Assembly: GCA_963978265.1 (NCBI GenBank)
Contig: CAXBQV010000065.1
Location: 1-9,750, forward strand
DNA length: 9,750 nucleotides
Reading direction: 5' to 3'
From: JAKALQ01 sp963978265
Lineage (GTDB): Bacteria; Actinomycetota; Actinomycetes; S36-B12; UBA5976
Shown here piece by piece: positions 6,870-9,750 of this stretch; the stretch's first letter is position 1; each line of letters begins with the position of its first letter. A program made the position numbers and the translations under genes. The notes beneath the pieces are model-generated. The model did no database searches, had not been told where the DNA came from, and saw only the letters and a program-made list of their open reading frames with translations.

Positions 6870-7940
6870 GTGTTTGAAGCGTGCCAGGCGCTCGTTGCGG
6901 AGATGCAGGATCTCGAGCAGAAGCTCGCCGATCCCACGACGCACGGCGATCCTGCCGCTGCGCGCAAGTACGGCAAGCGCCACGCGGAACTCCGCCCCAT
7001 CGTCGCGGCATACACGACGTGGCTGCAGCTCGGTGAGGACATCGCTGCAGCGAAGGAACTCGCGGACGAAGACGCGGGATTCGCTGCCGAAGTCGAATCG
7101 TTGACCGCACAACGCGAGGACACTGCAGCACGCTTGGGCGATCTCCTGCTTCCGCGCGATCCGCTCGATGCATCGGACTGCATCGTGGAGATCAAGGCCG
7201 GTGAAGGCGGTGAGGAATCCGCGCTGTTCGCTGGCGATTTGCTGCGCATGTATCTGCGGTGGGCGGAACGACGCGGTTGGAAGACCGAGATCCTCGATGC
7301 CGAAGAATCCGATCTCGGCGGATACAAGGACGTGAGTGTTGCCGTGAAGGCGCGCGGTGCCGGTGAGCCCGATGCTGCGCCGTACGCCAACCTGAAGTTC
7401 GAAGGCGGTGTGCATCGCGTGCAGCGCGTTCCCGTCACGGAATCGCAGGGCCGCATCCACACATCGGCCGCGGGCGTGCTGGTGCTGCCCGAAACCGAAG
7501 ACGTCGAAGTCGAGATCAACGACGCCGACCTCCGCATCGACGTTTATCGCTCGTCGGGTCCCGGCGGCCAGAGTGTGAACACCACCGACTCCGCAGTGCG
7601 CATCACCCACGTGCCCACCGGCATCGTGGTGTCTTGCCAGAACGAGAAGTCGCAGCTGCAGAACAAGGAATCGGCGATGCGCATCTTGCGCGCACGGTTG
7701 ATCGCGGCCGAGCAGGAGAAGCGTGACGCGGAGGCATCGGCCTCGCGCAAGGCGCAAGTTCGCACCGTGGACCGCTCGGAGCGCATCCGCACCTACAACT
7801 TCCCGGAGAACCGCATCTCCGACCACCGCGTGAACTACAAGGCGAACAACCTCGACCGGGTGCTGGACGGCGATCTCGACGCCGTTGTTGAAGCGCTGCA
7901 GACGGCCGACCGCGAAGAGCGCATGAAAGCAGGCGCGTGA
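6870..7940 (+). CDS. prfA: Peptide chain release factor 1
   Basis: RF1 recognises UAA and UAG stop codons and triggers hydrolysis of peptidyl-tRNA on the ribosome. The protein is 356 residues, normal for the family. Domain 1 is the helical N-terminus (about 1-95). The GEGGEESALFAGDLLRMY segment (111-128) opens domain 2. The stop-codon motif is PVT at 188-190 in HRVQRVPVTESQGRIHTSA, of the RF1 P-x-T type and not the RF2 SPF. The catalytic GGQ is at 232-234 (SSGPGGQSVNTTDSAVR), followed by a basic C-terminal domain with QNEKSQLQNKESAM. The glutamine of GGQ is the residue methylated by PrmC, whose gene is downstream. An overlapping GTG/TGA at 7937-7940 is a chance start for the next frame and is not used here. 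Confidence 0.97.
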   Translation: MFEACQALVAEMQDLEQKLADPTTHGDPAAARKYGKRHAELRPIVAAYTTWLQLGEDIAAAKELADEDAGFAAEVESLTAQREDTAARLGDLLLPRDPLDASDCIVEIKAGEGGEESALFAGDLLRMYLRWAERRGWKTEILDAEESDLGGYKDVSVAVKARGAGEPDAAPYANLKFEGGVHRVQRVPVTESQGRIHTSAAGVLVLPETEDVEVEINDADLRIDVYRSSGPGGQSVNTTDSAVRITHVPTGIVVSCQNEKSQLQNKESAMRILRARLIAAEQEKRDAEASASRKAQVRTVDRSERIRTYNFPENRISDHRVNYKANNLDRVLDGDLDAVVEALQTADREERMKAGA

Positions 7941-8014
7941 CCGTTCGGCGAGTTCTGGGGGCGTTTGCCCGTCTCGGCCAGTTGACTACGGAACGTGCAA
8001 GTTGTTGCAGGAAT

Positions 8015-8019
8015 GGGGG
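8015..8019 (+). promoter_or_regulatory. Possible ribosome binding site for the TTG start at 8027
   Basis: GGGGG lies 7 nt before the TTG. The same frame is open back to a GTG at 7937, but those 30 codons read as a cysteine- and arginine-containing stretch ahead of a normal signal peptide. TTGACT at 7982-7987 resembles a -35, without a clear -10. Confidence 0.45.
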
Positions 8020-8026
8020 CAATATT

Positions 8027-9316
8027 TTGAGACGTATCTGGCTGCAGGTCCTCGCCGCCCTTGCGGTTCTCGCTCTGGGTGTGGCCCCAAGCATCGGCGC
8101 TGCTCGCAAGCAACTTGCGTCACCCAAGAACGTCGTCGCCTCAGCAACTTCGAAGACGTCCATCACTGTGACGTTCTCATCAGTGCCGGACGCTGACTCG
8201 TACACGGTCTACATCTATGGCGCAACGGGCAAGAAAGCCGAACCTCGTTACGAAGCCGAAAGCGGCGTCGAATTCAATGGTCTCTCGGTGTGCACCGGTT
8301 ACCGAATCTCCGTCCAAGCGGTGAGCGCATCTGGGTCAGCGCTGAGTTCGGTCCAGAGTGGCAAAGCGGACGTGACCACGCAGTGCAACGCTCCATACAT
8401 CCCAACCTTCGATGCCACAGTGCCAACTTCCGATGGATACACGGTGCAGGTGACGAACTACGACCCTGCATACTCGTGGACGACTTCGGTCACAGCAGGA
8501 ACTGCCAGAATCGACGGAAGCGGCCTCGTCACCGTGAGTGGCGTGAATGCAGGAGTTTCGACGACTCTGACAGTCACGGCATCTCGGGCGTCTTACAGCG
8601 ACGGCAGCGCGAGTGTCACTGCTCTCGCAGGGCTGCCAATCTCGAAGTGGATCGGTGGGGGCGACTTCACCATTGAGTTCTGGGTGAAACCTACCATCAA
8701 CTATGCAGAGGCGGGACGTCAAGAGCTCGTGGCATTCACCAACTCAGCAATATCTGATCGATTGGACATCACCTACGAGGGCAACGCTTGGAATATCTAC
8801 ACGGGCCCGTCGATCCCGGCCCGCTTCGGCGACTTCTACCTGATGTCGGTCGCTGCGCCTGCGCCGACCCCGAATGTCTGGACGCATGTGGCACTCACCA
8901 GGCAGTCCGGAACAGTTCGCTTGTACGTGGCTGGCAGCCAAGTTGGCTCCGATACGTCTGGTGCAGGCAACCTCTCTGGGCTGAACCGGCTTCAAATTGG
9001 TGCGGACGTTAACGCTCCTACGTGCAACTGCAATTTCGCCACTGGTTTGTTGTCCAACGTTCGGGTACTGGACGGCACGGCCTTGTACACCGGGAGCACC
9101 TACGCAATTCCCGTGAGCAAGCTCACGGCCATAGCAGGGACCACGTTCTTGTTGACGCCTCTCCTGGGCAGTGCATTACTGAATAGCGTGTCGCTGACTG
9201 GCAGCATCTATTACTGGCAGGACATCGTGATCGTGAACGGGCAGCCCACTTTCAGTGCGTTCACGGCATCAGGTGGTACCGGAGAGGTGCTCACAAGTCC
9301 TGACGCTCCATTCTGA
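8027..9316 (+). CDS. Exported Fn3 / LamG-like surface protein, putative adhesin
   Basis: The 429-residue precursor starts at TTG and begins with a signal peptide (MRRIWLQ, hydrophobic core about 5-22, cleavage near SIGA, 22-25). Residues about 31-118 look like a fibronectin type III domain (ASPKNVVASATSKTSITVTF ... GYRISVQAVSASG), with Cys89 and Cys120 possibly paired. A beta-rich segment rich in Thr/Ser/Val follows (about 125-200). Residues about 210-380 look like a LamG/concanavalin-A-like jelly roll: GGDFTIEFWVKPT (211-223), VWTHVALTRQSGTVRLYVAG (284-303), LQIGADV and LSNVRVLDGTALYTG. Cys333 and Cys335 form a CNC. There is no C-terminal LPxTG or membrane helix. It probably binds sugars or proteins outside the cell. 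Its GC content is lower than its neighbours', and it splits prfA from prmC, suggesting insertion. Confidence 0.75.
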   Translation: MRRIWLQVLAALAVLALGVAPSIGAARKQLASPKNVVASATSKTSITVTFSSVPDADSYTVYIYGATGKKAEPRYEAESGVEFNGLSVCTGYRISVQAVSASGSALSSVQSGKADVTTQCNAPYIPTFDATVPTSDGYTVQVTNYDPAYSWTTSVTAGTARIDGSGLVTVSGVNAGVSTTLTVTASRASYSDGSASVTALAGLPISKWIGGGDFTIEFWVKPTINYAEAGRQELVAFTNSAISDRLDITYEGNAWNIYTGPSIPARFGDFYLMSVAAPAPTPNVWTHVALTRQSGTVRLYVAGSQVGSDTSGAGNLSGLNRLQIGADVNAPTCNCNFATGLLSNVRVLDGTALYTGSTYAIPVSKLTAIAGTTFLLTPLLGSALLNSVSLTGSIYYWQDIVIVNGQPTFSAFTASGGTGEVLTSPDAPF

Positions 9317-9317
9317 G

Positions 9318-9340
9318 TCCGCTCGTAGTCGACGAGCGGA
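9318..9340 (+). terminator. Hairpin after the surface-protein gene
   Basis: TCCGCTCGT and ACGAGCGGA form a perfect 9-bp stem around AGTCG, starting 2 nt after the stop codon. TTCAATGT follows, so the T tract is weak. It probably ends the surface-protein message and separates it from prmC. Confidence 0.65.
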
Positions 9341-9418
9341 TTCAATGTCCCAGCGTGCCGCCATTCCGATCGGCGAATGTGCTTTCATGTCACTCCCGTA
9401 CGTCAGACAGGACGCAGC
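9341..9418 (+). promoter_or_regulatory. Leader of prmC
   Basis: This 78-bp gap contains AGGA at 9409-9412, 6 nt before the prmC ATG. An imperfect palindrome ATTCCGATCGGCGAAT lies near 9363-9378. No clear -10/-35 pair was identified, although the preceding terminator implies that a promoter should lie here. Confidence 0.35.
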
Positions 9419-9750
9419 ATGACCACCGCACGCTCGCTGCTCATCGACGCCACCCAGCGATTGACTGCGAGTGGCATCGAATCAGCGCGAACCGATGCCG
9501 AACTCCTGCTCTGTCACGTGCTCGATGTCTCGCGGGCGCGCTTGTTGACTGTTGACGAACTCACGCGCGAACAGCGGATGCGCTTCGAAGGGCTGCTCTC
9601 GAAGCGGATGTCGCGCTACCCGCTGCAACACCTCACCGGGCTCGCACCATTCCGCTACCTCGAACTCGACATCGGACCCGGGGCGCTCGTGCCACGTCCC
9701 GAGACGGAAGTCGTCGTCGAAACAGCGGTGCGGCACCTCCGCACACTGCC
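9419..9750 (+). CDS. prmC: Release factor glutamine methyltransferase PrmC (N-terminal part)
   Basis: PrmC (HemK) uses S-adenosylmethionine to N5-methylate the glutamine of the GGQ motif in release factors. The ATG at 9419 opens a frame that runs off the window after 110 codons without a stop. The N-terminal helical domain reads MTTARSLLIDATQRLTASGI, then TDAELLLCHVLDVSRARLL (25-43). The conserved YPLQHLTG (67-74) and VPRPETE (91-97) are the family's linker motifs leading into the methyltransferase fold. The NPPY catalytic motif would lie beyond the edge. Its target RF1 is encoded two genes upstream, the usual prfA-prmC pairing interrupted by the surface-protein gene. Confidence 0.95.
   Translation, partial: MTTARSLLIDATQRLTASGIESARTDAELLLCHVLDVSRARLLTVDELTREQRMRFEGLLSKRMSRYPLQHLTGLAPFRYLELDIGPGALVPRPETEVVVETAVRHLRTL

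Noticed and set aside
6858..7826. Minus-strand frame of 322 codons opposite prfA
   Set aside because: It is an antisense shadow of a certain gene, with no recognisable domain.
7937..8026. GTG start overlapping the prfA stop for the surface protein
   Set aside because: The extra 30 residues precede a complete signal peptide and there is no evident ribosome binding site. Translational coupling cannot be fully excluded.

Overview
The window looks chromosomal and actinobacterial. It is high-GC with strongly GC-ending codons, uses GTG and TTG starts, and carries a backbone of thrB, rho, rpmE, prfA and prmC in the order known from Actinomycetota such as Mycobacterium. Rho has the long Arg/Asp/Gly/Asn-rich N-terminal insertion typical of that phylum. 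An Acidimicrobiia-like lineage is possible, but no taxonomic marker here settles it.

Layout. Bases 1-410 are lower in GC and hold no convincing gene. Bases 411-815 (minus strand) encode what looks like the C-terminal part of a TraB/GumN (TIKI-like) protein. At about 815-842 this meets head-to-head a homoserine kinase (thrB) that has lost its N-terminal half, so both genes lack their 5' ends at one breakpoint. Next come an FAD-dependent amine/amino-acid oxidase (1455-2867) and rho (2999-4684, TTG start). Two exported proteins follow and face each other across a strong bidirectional terminator: an alpha-carbonic anhydrase (4809-5585, plus) and a single-domain fasciclin (FAS1) protein (5656-6276, minus). 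A divergent regulatory region of about 320 bp separates FAS1 from rpmE (6594-6806, zinc-type L31). Then come prfA (6870-7940, release factor 1), an exported Fn3-LamG-like surface protein (8027-9316), and the first 110 codons of prmC, the methyltransferase for release-factor GGQ motifs, running off the right edge.

Function. Rho, L31, RF1 and PrmC form a conserved transcription-termination and translation block, and PrmC modifies the RF1 encoded beside it. Accessory genes have been slotted into it: the oxidase between thrB and rho, two secreted proteins between rho and rpmE, and a putative adhesin between prfA and prmC. Most insertions have their own hairpins or terminators and so look transcriptionally insulated.

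Regulation. No CRISPR array, tRNA, rRNA or intact mobile element was seen. The most interesting non-coding signals are three (possibly four) 11-bp direct repeats upstream of the FAS1 promoter, arranged like an OmpR/PhoB-family response-regulator site, and a recurring layout in which a putative -10 box is followed 6-8 nt later by a stem-loop at the expected mRNA 5' end (rho, carbonic anhydrase, FAS1 and more weakly rpmE).
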